Assembly: GCA_038233215.1 (NCBI GenBank) | Contig: JBBSML010000009.1 | Location: forward strand, 1-64,000 | DNA from: JACDBZ01 sp038233215 | Lineage (GTDB): Bacteria > Chloroflexota > Limnocylindria > QHBO01 | Direction of reading: 5' to 3' | Length of the DNA: 64,000 nt | Program-made: the position numbers and the translations under genes | In this document: positions 34,980 through 42,528 of the stretch, one piece after another | How positions within the stretch are numbered: the first letter of the stretch is position 1 | Layout of the letters: each line of letters opens with the position of its first letter | The notes under the pieces: generated by a model | What the model saw: the letters and a program-made list of their open reading frames with translations, nothing else | Databases searched by the model: none | Told to the model about the DNA's origin: nothing

Positions 34980-36608
34980 ATGGAACCGCGCCCAAGCCGC
35001 TCCGGGATTCGCGGGGTGCTCGCCTTGCTGGCGATCGCGTCACTGCTGACGCCCGTCCTCGTGCTGCGAGCGCTCCCGCCCGCGGACCTCGCCTCGAACG
35101 GCCTCGGGTGGGTGACGCTGGTGCTCGCAGCCGTCGGGGCGGCGACCGCCACGATTGCAGCGCTGGCGTCCCTCGTCCATGGGCTGCGCCATGGCTCGCT
35201 GGCCTCGCTGTTCCTGGCCGCAGGATCGGCCGCAATCATCGGCGGCTCGATCTCGCTGGTCAGCGGTACGGGGAGTGTCGCGCTCTCGATTGCGGCAGCC
35301 GCGCTGCTCTTCCTCGGCGCGTCGATCGGCCAGCGCGTCGGAGCCTTCGTGGCTGGCCCGCGGCGACGAGTCGTGACCGCCGGCCTGCTCCTCGGATTGG
35401 CCGAAGCGGTCCTCCTGGCCGGGCTCATCCCACCGCTGGCGGACGCACTCCGCCCCCACGGACCGGCGATCCTGCTGGCCAGCGGTGTGCTGAGCGGGAT
35501 CGCCGCGATCATCGTCACCACCAGCGACCTTGCCCCGGCGGCAGGGACGCTGTCGGTCGCCGCCTTCGCCCGTGCGCTTGCTCGCGGAGACGGCGCGGAG
35601 ATCTCCTTCGGCCTCGCTGCACTCACCGGAGCCGGGCTGCTGACCACCCGCTCGATCACGGACACCAGGGTCATTGAGACGGTCGAGGTCACCAGCGAGC
35701 CATTGCCGCCGCTCGCGACCCAGCTCTCGCAGGGCGTTCTCCGCTTCGACGGCCAGCTCCGACTGCAGTCCTGGAACCCGGCCGCGGCCACGCTCCTCGG
35801 ACTGGACGTGGCCTCCGGTGGTGAGCGCCTCGAGGATCTTCTCGGCATGTCGCTGGCGCAGCTGCCAGCGGGTTCCGAGACCGTCCTGCACCGAACGCGG
35901 ATCGGTGGTCTCGACCTCTCCGTCCACCGCGACGAGAGGGGCATCACGGTTGTGATCCACGACCCGGGGGGCTCGATCGACTCGCAAGGGCTGGGGCGCG
36001 AGCTGCGTGCCACCATCGAAGAGCTGCTGGGAGCGCGGCGCACAATCGAGCTGCAGCGTGTGGAGATCGAACGTGCCATGACCACCGATGCACTCACCGG
36101 TGTTGCGAGCCGTGGCGCGGTCCTCGAGCGGCTGCGCATCGAAGTGGCGCAGGCGCGCAGGTACGAGCATCCGATCGCGGTGGCAGTCATCGACGTCGAC
36201 CGCTTCGGTGAGATCAACCTCGCGCATGGGATCGAGGGCGGCGACGCCGTCCTCCGTGAGATCGCGCTTCGTGTCCGCCTGCGCGTACGGGCCGCGGATG
36301 CGCTCGGCCGGTCGGACAGCGACGGGCTCCTCGCGATCCTGCCCCACACCGACGGTGACCGAGCGGCAATCTTTGCCGATGCCCTGCGTCAGCGGGTCGC
36401 TTTGCGACCGGTGACCATCGGCGATGCGGAGGTCATCGTGACCCTCAGCATCGGGGTGGCCACCATCCGGCCGGGCGAGGATCTCGACTTCGATGGGTTG
36501 CTGGTCCGCGCTGATGCGGCGCTGGTGAGCGCGCGAGGGGCGGGCGGCAACCGCACGATGCTCGACCCGTCGCAGTCGGACGAGCCGGCGGTCGACAAGG
36601 GGGCATGA
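34980..36608 (+). CDS. membrane protein with PAS-like and degenerate GGDEF domain
   Basis: 542 aa. About seven hydrophobic segments fill residues 10-225 (for example GVLALLAIASLLTPVLVLRA, VALSIAAAALLFLGASIGQR). A PAS-like region follows (about 245-330; QGVLRFDGQLRLQSWNPAAA), a short coiled linker (LLGARRTIELQRVEIERAMT) and a GGDEF-type domain (about 360-525) with DALTGVASRGAVLERL and AVAVIDVDRFGEINLAHGIE. The signature itself reads GRSDSDGLLAILP where GRxGGDEFxxLLP is expected, so the catalytic glycines and Glu are lost. It probably binds or senses nucleotide, or signals by contact, rather than making c-di-GMP. No EAL domain is attached. Confidence 0.85.
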   Translation: MEPRPSRSGIRGVLALLAIASLLTPVLVLRALPPADLASNGLGWVTLVLAAVGAATATIAALASLVHGLRHGSLASLFLAAGSAAIIGGSISLVSGTGSVALSIAAAALLFLGASIGQRVGAFVAGPRRRVVTAGLLLGLAEAVLLAGLIPPLADALRPHGPAILLASGVLSGIAAIIVTTSDLAPAAGTLSVAAFARALARGDGAEISFGLAALTGAGLLTTRSITDTRVIETVEVTSEPLPPLATQLSQGVLRFDGQLRLQSWNPAAATLLGLDVASGGERLEDLLGMSLAQLPAGSETVLHRTRIGGLDLSVHRDERGITVVIHDPGGSIDSQGLGRELRATIEELLGARRTIELQRVEIERAMTTDALTGVASRGAVLERLRIEVAQARRYEHPIAVAVIDVDRFGEINLAHGIEGGDAVLREIALRVRLRVRAADALGRSDSDGLLAILPHTDGDRAAIFADALRQRVALRPVTIGDAEVIVTLSIGVATIRPGEDLDFDGLLVRADAALVSARGAGGNRTMLDPSQSDEPAVDKGA

Positions 36609-36786
36609 CCCCGACCGTGGAGGCAGCGCCGGCGTTCCGGTGTATGACGATGCGCTGGCCACCCTGTCCGGCGCGCGAACGGCGCAGCGGCCACTGTTAT
36701 CCACCGATGTCATACAATCTGTGGGTATTATTGTTGATAACCCCCTTCCCATGCGGGCGCCAGGCTGGGAACGTTGAGGCTGCCAC

Positions 36787-37728
36787 ATGCCATCCACCTC
36801 CACCGATCTGTCCGCCACGCTGATCTTCCCCACTCGGGAGATCGTGGAGGAGTACTACCTGCCGATCATCTACACCGCGTGCCGGACGTGCTATTCGGAA
36901 CAGATGCCCGACAGGATCTGGGACAAGGCGGTCAGCCGCGAAACGGCCGACGAAAAGCAGCAGAACCTGGTGCGCAAGGTGATGGAATCGGGACACGGCT
37001 CAACCATCGAGCATGTCAATTTCACGTTCGCCATCAGCGGTGTCACCCGCACGCTGAGCCATCAGCTCGTTCGGCATCGAGCCGGCACCGCATTCGACCA
37101 GCAGTCTCAGCGCTACGTCAGCTTCAAGCAGCGCGGCAACTACACGGTCCCCGACTCGATCACCAAGGGTGATCTGCCCGACGACCTCGCGGGCCGATTC
37201 GAGCGCGCGATCGACGACAACATGGATCTCTACGGACAGCTCCTCCAGGCCGAGGTGCCCGCCGAGGACGCGCGGTTCATCTTCCCCAACGCCATGCAGA
37301 CCAACATGATCATGACGGTCAACCTGCGTCAGCTGATTCACATGTCGGGGCTGCGGCTGTGCACCATGGCCCAGTGGGAGATCCGCCAGCTCTTCAAGCA
37401 GATTCGTCACGAGGTCTTTCGCGTCAGCCCGTTCTTCGGAAGCTTTCTCGTGCCGAAGTGCGTTCCGCTCGGCTACTGCGACGAGATGGGTAACCGAGAC
37501 GAGCACTGCCGCATCAAGCCGCATCGGGACACGGTCATGGCCGTGTGGGAAGCGTATCGCGGCGGCACGCTGGCCGAGACCGATGGACCGGTCGTTCCCG
37601 ATACCAGCCCCTTCCGTCCAAAGCCGCGTCGCGTGCCGCTGCCGGTGGCGGATGACAACGTGCGCCCCGCCCACACCGAGGCATTGGGAGCCGTGCTTGG
37701 GCAGGCCGGAGGCTCCGACAGGGTCTGA
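36787..37728 (+). CDS. thyX: FAD-dependent thymidylate synthase
   Basis: 313 aa. Makes dTMP from dUMP using methylene-tetrahydrofolate, FAD and NADPH. The ThyX motif RHRAGTAFDQQSQRYV (RHRxxS-type, from about residue 96) is present, preceded by SGHGSTIEHVNFTFAISGVT and followed by QTNMIMTVNLRQLIHMSGLR and CTMAQWEIRQL, the FAD- and dUMP-binding regions. It is longer than the usual 220-260 aa owing to a C-terminal extension (about 235-313; PFRPKPRRVPLPVADDN), of unknown role. A TACAAT box (36713) and a leader of about 65 nt precede the ATG. Confidence 0.93.
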   Translation: MPSTSTDLSATLIFPTREIVEEYYLPIIYTACRTCYSEQMPDRIWDKAVSRETADEKQQNLVRKVMESGHGSTIEHVNFTFAISGVTRTLSHQLVRHRAGTAFDQQSQRYVSFKQRGNYTVPDSITKGDLPDDLAGRFERAIDDNMDLYGQLLQAEVPAEDARFIFPNAMQTNMIMTVNLRQLIHMSGLRLCTMAQWEIRQLFKQIRHEVFRVSPFFGSFLVPKCVPLGYCDEMGNRDEHCRIKPHRDTVMAVWEAYRGGTLAETDGPVVPDTSPFRPKPRRVPLPVADDNVRPAHTEALGAVLGQAGGSDRV

Positions 37729-37735
37729 CGCGCGC

Positions 37736-37777
37736 TACGCTGCTGACGTGGCTTCGCGCACTGACATCCCGGCATGA
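37736..37777 (+). promoter_or_regulatory. promoter and possible 9-codon leader peptide before the potassium transporter gene
   Basis: TACGCT (37736-37741) stands 6 nt before a GTG (37748) that opens a 9-codon frame (VASRTDIPA) ending in TGA at 37775-37777, overlapping the ktrB-type ATG (37774). This is the same leaderless spacing as for real genes, so a translated leader coupled to the transporter start is plausible; a plain 26-nt untranslated leader is the alternative. Confidence 0.35.
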
Positions 37778-39207
37778 ACGTTCGGGGACAGCTCCCAGGA
37801 AACCGGCGCGTTCGCGTGGAGCGTACGCAACCACAGGCGTTCACCGTGCGTGCGCCGAAACGAATTCGAGTGGCGCCAACGCCGGCCGCCTCACTCCTCC
37901 TGCTGTTCGCATTCCTCGTCACGGTCGGCACCGGCCTGCTCATGCTGCCGATCGCGGCGAACGATGGGAGCGCCACTCGATTCCTCGATGCACTCTTTAC
38001 CGCCACCAGCGCGGCGTGCGTCACCGGCCTGGTGGTGCTCGATACGGCGACGCACTGGAGCCCGTTCGGCCAGGTCGTGATCCTCGTGCTCGTCCAGGTC
38101 GGCGGCTTCGGGATCATGGCCGGCTCCACGCTGCTGCTCTTCCTGTTCATCGGACGCCGCACGACGTTGCGTGACCGAGTGCTGGTCCAGGAGTCGCTCG
38201 GCGGCCTCAACCTCGGATCGGTCACATCGCTCATCAAGCGAATCGCCATCTTCACGATCGTGTGCGAGACGATCGGCGCCATCATTCTCGGCATCGCCTT
38301 CACCTCGGGTCCCGAAGCGGGTCCGCCAGGTGATCCGCTCGGGATCTGGTGGGGCATCTTTCACTCGGTGTCGGCGTTCAACAACTCCGGCTTCGACCTG
38401 ACCGGTGGCTTCCGAAGCCTCGGCCCGTTCGTCGACGACTGGGTCGTGCTCATAACGATCGCAATCCTGCTGACGGCCGGCGGCCTGGGATTTGCCATCG
38501 TGGGCGACGCGCTCGTCAAGCGACGCTGGTCACGCATGGCACTCGAGACCAAGCTGGTTCTGATGACCAGTGCCGTCCTGCTCGTCGGCGGTGCCGCCAC
38601 AATCGGCTTCACCGAATGGACCAACCCGGCGACGCTCGGCGCACTGCCGGCCGAGCAGCGCCTCCTCAACGCGCTCTTCGAATCGGCGACGCTGCGCACC
38701 GCCGGCTTCACCGCGCTCGACACCGGCGCCTTCGCGGAATCAAGCCTGTTCGCGGTGATGGCGCTCATGTTCATCGGCGGCGCATCGGGGTCGACCGCCG
38801 GCGGAATCAAGGTCAACACCTTCAGCGTGCTTCTCATCGCGATCACCTCGACGGTGCGGGGGCCGCCATCGGCGCAGGCATTCGGCAGGCGGATCCAACA
38901 CGCCATCGTCTACCGTGCGCTGGCGGTCGCGTTGCTGTCGATAGCCTTCGTCTTCGTCATCGGCCTCGGGTTGACGCTGACGACGGATGCGACGTTCGTG
39001 CAGACGCTATTTGAGGCGGTATCGGCCTTCGGCACCGTCGGTGCGAGCACCGGAATCACGCCTGACCTGACCGATCCGGCGCGCCTGATCACCACGTTCG
39101 CCATGTTCGTCGGCCGATTGGGTCCGTTGACGCTCGTCCTGGCCCTTGCGGCCCGCGCGCGGCCGATTCCGTATCGGCCGGCGATCGAGACCGTGCGCAT
39201 CGGCTAG
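37774..39207 (+). CDS. ktrB: potassium uptake channel subunit, TrkH/KtrB family
   Basis: 477 aa integral membrane protein with four M1-P-M2-type repeats. Selectivity-filter glycines are visible at the P-loops: SAACVTGLVVLDTATHWS, SAFNNSGFDLTGGF, TLRTAGFTALDTGAF and SAFGTVGASTGITPDLT. The GGASGSTAGGIKVNT segment of the third repeat is typical of Trk/Ktr channels. An N-terminal basic region of about 35 residues (RVRVERTQPQAFTVRAPKRI) lies in the cytoplasm. It works with the RCK subunit encoded next, importing K+ with Na+ or driven by membrane potential. Confidence 0.92.
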   Translation: MNVRGQLPGNRRVRVERTQPQAFTVRAPKRIRVAPTPAASLLLLFAFLVTVGTGLLMLPIAANDGSATRFLDALFTATSAACVTGLVVLDTATHWSPFGQVVILVLVQVGGFGIMAGSTLLLFLFIGRRTTLRDRVLVQESLGGLNLGSVTSLIKRIAIFTIVCETIGAIILGIAFTSGPEAGPPGDPLGIWWGIFHSVSAFNNSGFDLTGGFRSLGPFVDDWVVLITIAILLTAGGLGFAIVGDALVKRRWSRMALETKLVLMTSAVLLVGGAATIGFTEWTNPATLGALPAEQRLLNALFESATLRTAGFTALDTGAFAESSLFAVMALMFIGGASGSTAGGIKVNTFSVLLIAITSTVRGPPSAQAFGRRIQHAIVYRALAVALLSIAFVFVIGLGLTLTTDATFVQTLFEAVSAFGTVGASTGITPDLTDPARLITTFAMFVGRLGPLTLVLALAARARPIPYRPAIETVRIG

Positions 39208-39239
39208 GCTCAACACCTATCCGGCGCAGGAGGGACACC

Positions 39240-39890
39240 ATGGCGGGAGAGCAGGTGGTCGTGATCGGCCTTGGCCGATTCGGCTCGTCGGTCGCGCGCG
39301 AGCTCGAGCGGCTCGGTCACCAGGTGCTGGCCATCGACCGCAGCGAGCAACCGGTCAACGACATCGCGTCCGACGTCACGCACGCACTTCAGCTGGATGC
39401 GGCCGATGAAGACGCCCTGCGGTCTGCTGGCGCGGCCGATTTCCATAGCGCCATCGTGGCGATCAGCTCGGATGCGGAACCATCCATCTTCGCCACCATG
39501 GTTCTCAAGCGGCTCGGCGTGCGCAACGTCATCGCCAAGGCGGGCAGCATCCTGCACGGCGAGATCCTGGCGCGTGTCGGGGCCGACCGCGTCGTCTTCC
39601 CCGAACACGAGACCGGCCTGCGGCTTGCCCATTCGTTCAACGTGCCGAACGTGATCGACTACCTCGACGTGGCACCCAATTTCGGCATCGAGAAGATCCG
39701 TCCGCCGAAGGCGTTCGTCGGCAAGTCGTTGGGCGAGCTGGACCTGAAGGGACGCATGAACCTCACGCCGATCGCGCTGCGGCGCGGCAAGCAGGTTCTC
39801 GTGAATCCCGCGCGAGACGAACGCATCGCGGAGGGTGATGAGTTGATCCTGATCGGCCAGGACCAGAATCTCGAACAGCTGCGGGGCTAG
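39240..39890 (+). CDS. ktrA: potassium uptake regulatory subunit (RCK), TrkA/KtrA family
   Basis: 216 aa. An N-terminal RCK Rossmann domain (VVVIGLGRFGSSVARELERL, with the GxGxxG nucleotide loop and DRSEQPVNDIAS acidic residue) is followed by a TrkA-C domain (about 135-216; FVGKSLGELDLKGRMNL, NPARDERIAEGDELILIGQD). It would form the cytosolic ring that gates KtrB in response to ATP/ADP or NAD(H). AGGAGG 6 nt before the ATG gives a clear ribosome-binding site. Its stop overlaps the convergent gene by 4 nt. Confidence 0.93.
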   Translation: MAGEQVVVIGLGRFGSSVARELERLGHQVLAIDRSEQPVNDIASDVTHALQLDAADEDALRSAGAADFHSAIVAISSDAEPSIFATMVLKRLGVRNVIAKAGSILHGEILARVGADRVVFPEHETGLRLAHSFNVPNVIDYLDVAPNFGIEKIRPPKAFVGKSLGELDLKGRMNLTPIALRRGKQVLVNPARDERIAEGDELILIGQDQNLEQLRG

Positions 39891-40333
39891 TTGTCGGCCG
39901 AGACTCCGTCACCCAGCGTGAAGCGGCGAAGCTCGTCCGCACCCGCGTCTGTCAGGCGGCGCGCCTCGTTGACGAGGAAGGTCGTCATCTTCGTGGAGTC
40001 CACGATCAGGAGCGTATGTCCGCGCTCATTGCGATCGAGCACGATCCGGTCATCACCATGAAAGCTGATCCCCCAGTTCGCCTGGAGCTGCACAAGCTCG
40101 GCGAGCACGACCTTCTCACTGAAGTACCAGTCCAGGAACTCGGCGTTGAGCGCGGTGACGACGTCGCGCAGCTGGAGCGTGTCGTTGCGGCGCAGGCGAG
40201 AGACAAAGTGGACAATGCGGAGCGATGCGAATGGGTCGCCGCTCCGTGCCAGCTGGGGTGGCGCGAGCTGCGGGTCCGGCATCCCATCCGGGGCCGGACC
40301 TACAAGCGCACTCGCGGCCATGCCGTCCGTCAA
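39887..40333 (-). CDS. protein of unknown function
   Basis: 148 aa, soluble. After a Pro/Ala-rich start (APDGMPDPQLAPPQLARSGD) comes an alpha/beta region: FASLRIVHFVSRLRRND, QLRDVVTALNAEFLDWYFSE, VQLQANWGISFHGDDRIVLD and TLLIVDSTKMTTFLVNEARR. The helix-strand pattern could be a winged-helix-like fold, but I recognise no family. Its start overlaps the rhodanese stop by 4 nt on the same strand, so the two are co-expressed. Confidence 0.6.
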   Translation of the reverse strand: MTDGMAASALVGPAPDGMPDPQLAPPQLARSGDPFASLRIVHFVSRLRRNDTLQLRDVVTALNAEFLDWYFSEKVVLAELVQLQANWGISFHGDDRIVLDRNERGHTLLIVDSTKMTTFLVNEARRLTDAGADELRRFTLGDGVSADN

Positions 40334-41193
40334 TTCGCGGACGCCTCACCTGTCTCGATGGGCACGCCCACCAGCGAGCCATACTCCGTCCAGGAACCGT
40401 CGTAGTTGCGCACATTGCGGTAGCCGAGCAGCTCATGCAGCACGAACCAGGTGTGGCTTGATCGCTCGCCGATCCGGCAATAGGCAACGACCTCGTCATC
40501 GCCGCTGACCCCCTTCGCCGCATACAGCTCGCGGAGCTGCTCGATCGGCTTGAACGTTCCGTCCTCCGCCACCGCCGTCGACCAGGGCACGTTGACCGCG
40601 CCCGGAATGTGACCACGCCGCTGCGCGGCCTCCTGGGGCAGGTGCGCCGGTGCCGAGAGCTCGCCGCGAAACTCCTCGGGCGAGCGGACATCGATGAGAT
40701 CGCGATCGTGTGAGCCGATGCCGTCGATGACCTCCTGGCGGTAGGCTCGCAGCTCCTCGCGCGTTTCGTTCGGCAGGGTGATGCTGCCGGGCGCGTGGTC
40801 CGGGGCGTCGGTGGTCAGCGGGAGGCCATCCGCCTCGACCTTGGCTCGGCCACCATCCAGCAGTTGCACGTTGTCGAGGCCCTGATATCTGAGCTGCCAG
40901 TACGCCCAAGCGGCAAACCAGTTGTGGTTGTCACCGTAGAGAACGATCGTGGTGTCGTCATCGATCCCGGCCGCGCGCAGGAGCGTCTGGAGATCCTCGC
41001 GCGTCGCGAGATCGCGCATGACCCGGTCGGTCAGCTGGCGCCTCCAGTTGATGCCGGCGGCGCCGGGGAGGTGCCCGGTCTCGTATGCATCGGTATCGAC
41101 GTCTACCTCGAGGAAGCGGACCTTCGGATCATCGAGGTGCTCCCGGGTCCAGTCGGTGCTGACCAGGGCGGTGGAGCTGTGTGCAACGGACAT
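40330..41193 (-). CDS. two-domain rhodanese sulfurtransferase
   Basis: 287 aa from the ATG at 41193. Two rhodanese domains: an inactive N-terminal one (about 1-135; RFLEVDVDTDAYETGHLPGA, WAYWQLRYQGLDNVQLLDGG) and a C-terminal one (about 150-280; DRDLIDVRSPEEFRGE, GHIPGAVNVPW) with the catalytic Cys in VAYCRIGERSSHTWF. The CRIGERS loop is of the thiosulfate type rather than CG(S/T)GVTA of 3-mercaptopyruvate enzymes. It moves sulfane sulfur to cyanide or thiol acceptors. Extra in-frame codons up to 41307 are not homologous. Confidence 0.9.
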   Translation of the reverse strand: MSVAHSSTALVSTDWTREHLDDPKVRFLEVDVDTDAYETGHLPGAAGINWRRQLTDRVMRDLATREDLQTLLRAAGIDDDTTIVLYGDNHNWFAAWAYWQLRYQGLDNVQLLDGGRAKVEADGLPLTTDAPDHAPGSITLPNETREELRAYRQEVIDGIGSHDRDLIDVRSPEEFRGELSAPAHLPQEAAQRRGHIPGAVNVPWSTAVAEDGTFKPIEQLRELYAAKGVSGDDEVVAYCRIGERSSHTWFVLHELLGYRNVRNYDGSWTEYGSLVGVPIETGEASAN

Positions 41194-41316
41194 GAGGTGA
41201 TCGGTGGCTCCTTCGAGCCTGTTCGACGGGCGCGCGGACTCTTGCCGCGCGGGCGGTAGGCATGGCCGGCAACTCCGACCGAACTGGTCGGAGTATCGCG
41301 CCTGCAATCGATCTGA

Positions 41317-41652
41317 TCAACCGACGCGCAGGCCCTCGTCACATCCCGGCACGGGCTGGAGCAGATGGACCTGTCCGTCCGACCCCATGGCGCCAAGGAC
41401 AAGAACCTCGCTCTCGAACCCGGCGATGCGGCGCGGCGGGAAATTGACGACGGCCACGACCTGCCGCCCGACGAGAGTCGAGGGGTCGGGGTACGTGACG
41501 GTGAGCTGCGCCGAGCAGACCCGCTCTCCGATCTCGGCGCCAAAATCGATCCGAAGCTGGTAGGACGGCTTGCGTGCAGCCGGAAACGCACGCGCGTCAA
41601 CGATCCGGCCGACCCGCATGTCGATGCGCATGAAGTCTTCGAATTCGATCAT
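41317..41652 (-). CDS. csaA: CsaA-type tRNA-binding domain protein
   Basis: 111 aa from the ATG at 41652, fixed by a TATCGT box 7 nt upstream. A stand-alone OB-fold of the EMAP/CsaA group: FEDFMRIDMRVGRIVDARAF, KPSYQLRIDFGAEIGERVCS, AQLT and QVVAVVNFPPRRIAGFESEV, then VLVLGAMG. CsaA binds tRNA or acts as a chaperone linked to secretion. Length (about 110 aa) matches CsaA rather than synthetase domains. Confidence 0.88.
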   Translation of the reverse strand: MIEFEDFMRIDMRVGRIVDARAFPAARKPSYQLRIDFGAEIGERVCSAQLTVTYPDPSTLVGRQVVAVVNFPPRRIAGFESEVLVLGAMGSDGQVHLLQPVPGCDEGLRVG

Positions 41653-41659
41653 CGGCTGC

Positions 41660-41665
41660 ACGATA
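41660..41665 (-). promoter_or_regulatory. -10 box of csaA
   Basis: TATCGT, 7 nt before the ATG at 41652. Confidence 0.5.
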
Positions 41666-41778
41666 GCGATTGGGGTGTCCGTCGGCAGGACTTTCGACCC
41701 GTTGGTGACGGGCCGTCGGACGCGTATCGTGCGATCACGGCCCCGCTACTGGCCGGTCCGATCGGATCAGGAGAAATC

Positions 41779-42354
41779 GTGACGTTCTGGAATTGGCGCC
41801 GCAGCCCGGGCAGCCCGGCGACGCAGGGCAGCGCGGCCCTTGCCCTCGCCCCCGACCTGGCGGCGATCGAGATCTACACGACGGATTCCAGGATCGTCGG
41901 GTGGATCGCGCCACAGGGCCAGCGAATCACGGATCTGTTGACCACCCAGGACGAGCTGCGACTCTGGCGCCCCAGCCCCGGGCCCCTCGACGACACCACC
42001 ATGCCTCCGAGTAGCGGCGCCAAGCTCCGGACCAACGGTGAATGGCAGTCATTGCCAACGTCGCGGGTCGTGCTGGCTATGCCGCCGGAATGGCGCGCAA
42101 GCCGTCAGCTGCGCCTGCACCGTCGGTTGCGTCGGGCGGCTGCGATTGCCGGTCCGTTCAGCGTGACCGGTAACGTTCATCTCCACCCGGGCGTCGAAGT
42201 CGGGCTGCACCTCGTTCGCAACCAGCCGTTCATCCCGCTCACCGACGCATACATCCTCCACAGCGGCGAACCGCCGTTCGAGCACGTCGTAAGCGTCGTG
42301 ATCGTCAACAGCGCCCACGTCGCCCAGATCGTTCCCCTCGTCAGCCTCGCCTGA
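41779..42354 (+). CDS. soluble protein of unknown function
   Basis: 191 aa from a GTG at 41779 with CAGGAG 6 nt upstream, which decides the start (the open frame reaches back over csaA to 41365). Visible parts: a beta-rich N-terminal half (LALAPDLAAIEIYTTDSRIV, GWIAPQGQRITDLLTTQDEL), a basic middle (RASRQLRLHRRLRRAAAIAG) and a strand-rich end (SVTGNVHLHPGVEVGLHLVR, VVSVVIVNSAHVAQIVPLVS). I recognise no family. A hairpin with a T-run follows. Confidence 0.6.
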   Translation: MTFWNWRRSPGSPATQGSAALALAPDLAAIEIYTTDSRIVGWIAPQGQRITDLLTTQDELRLWRPSPGPLDDTTMPPSSGAKLRTNGEWQSLPTSRVVLAMPPEWRASRQLRLHRRLRRAAAIAGPFSVTGNVHLHPGVEVGLHLVRNQPFIPLTDAYILHSGEPPFEHVVSVVIVNSAHVAQIVPLVSLA

Positions 42355-42365
42355 TCGTCGTCAAC

Positions 42366-42389
42366 GCGGCGCTATTCGCCGCCCGTTTT
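42366..42389 (+). terminator. intrinsic terminator after the unknown gene at 41779
   Basis: GCGGCG / CGCCGC stem with a CTATT loop, then CCG and TTTT. Confidence 0.65.
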
Positions 42390-42514
42390 CAGGGGAGTGG
42401 CATCGCATGGCTCGCGGCCCACTGATCCCCTGGTACCGATGCCGGAGCAGCCGGCGTTGTTGGGTCAGCGTGCGAGGCGACCGTCTCTTCCGGCACGAGG
42501 ACTCTCACCGCGAC

Positions 42515-42520
42515 CATAAT
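42515..42520 (+). promoter_or_regulatory. probable -10 box of mccB
   Basis: CATAAT, 8 nt before the mccB ATG. It deviates from TANNNT at the first base but keeps the leaderless spacing. Confidence 0.4.
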
Positions 42521-42528
42521 CGACCGAG

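Noticed and set aside
36230..36245. GGDA in the cyclase-like protein as the catalytic GGDEF
   Set aside because: It aligns with the upstream HxxGDxVL nucleotide-binding helix, not with the catalytic loop, which is GRSDSDGLL further on.
36690..36718. Complete sigma70-type promoter before thyX
   Set aside because: TACAAT is a fair -10 box but no -35 hexamer occurs at 16-18 bp; noted only in the thyX entry.
34670..36833. Two long antisense frames over the GGDEF gene
   Set aside because: Low-complexity Arg/Ser or His/Asp-rich products without motifs; the plus-strand gene is well supported.
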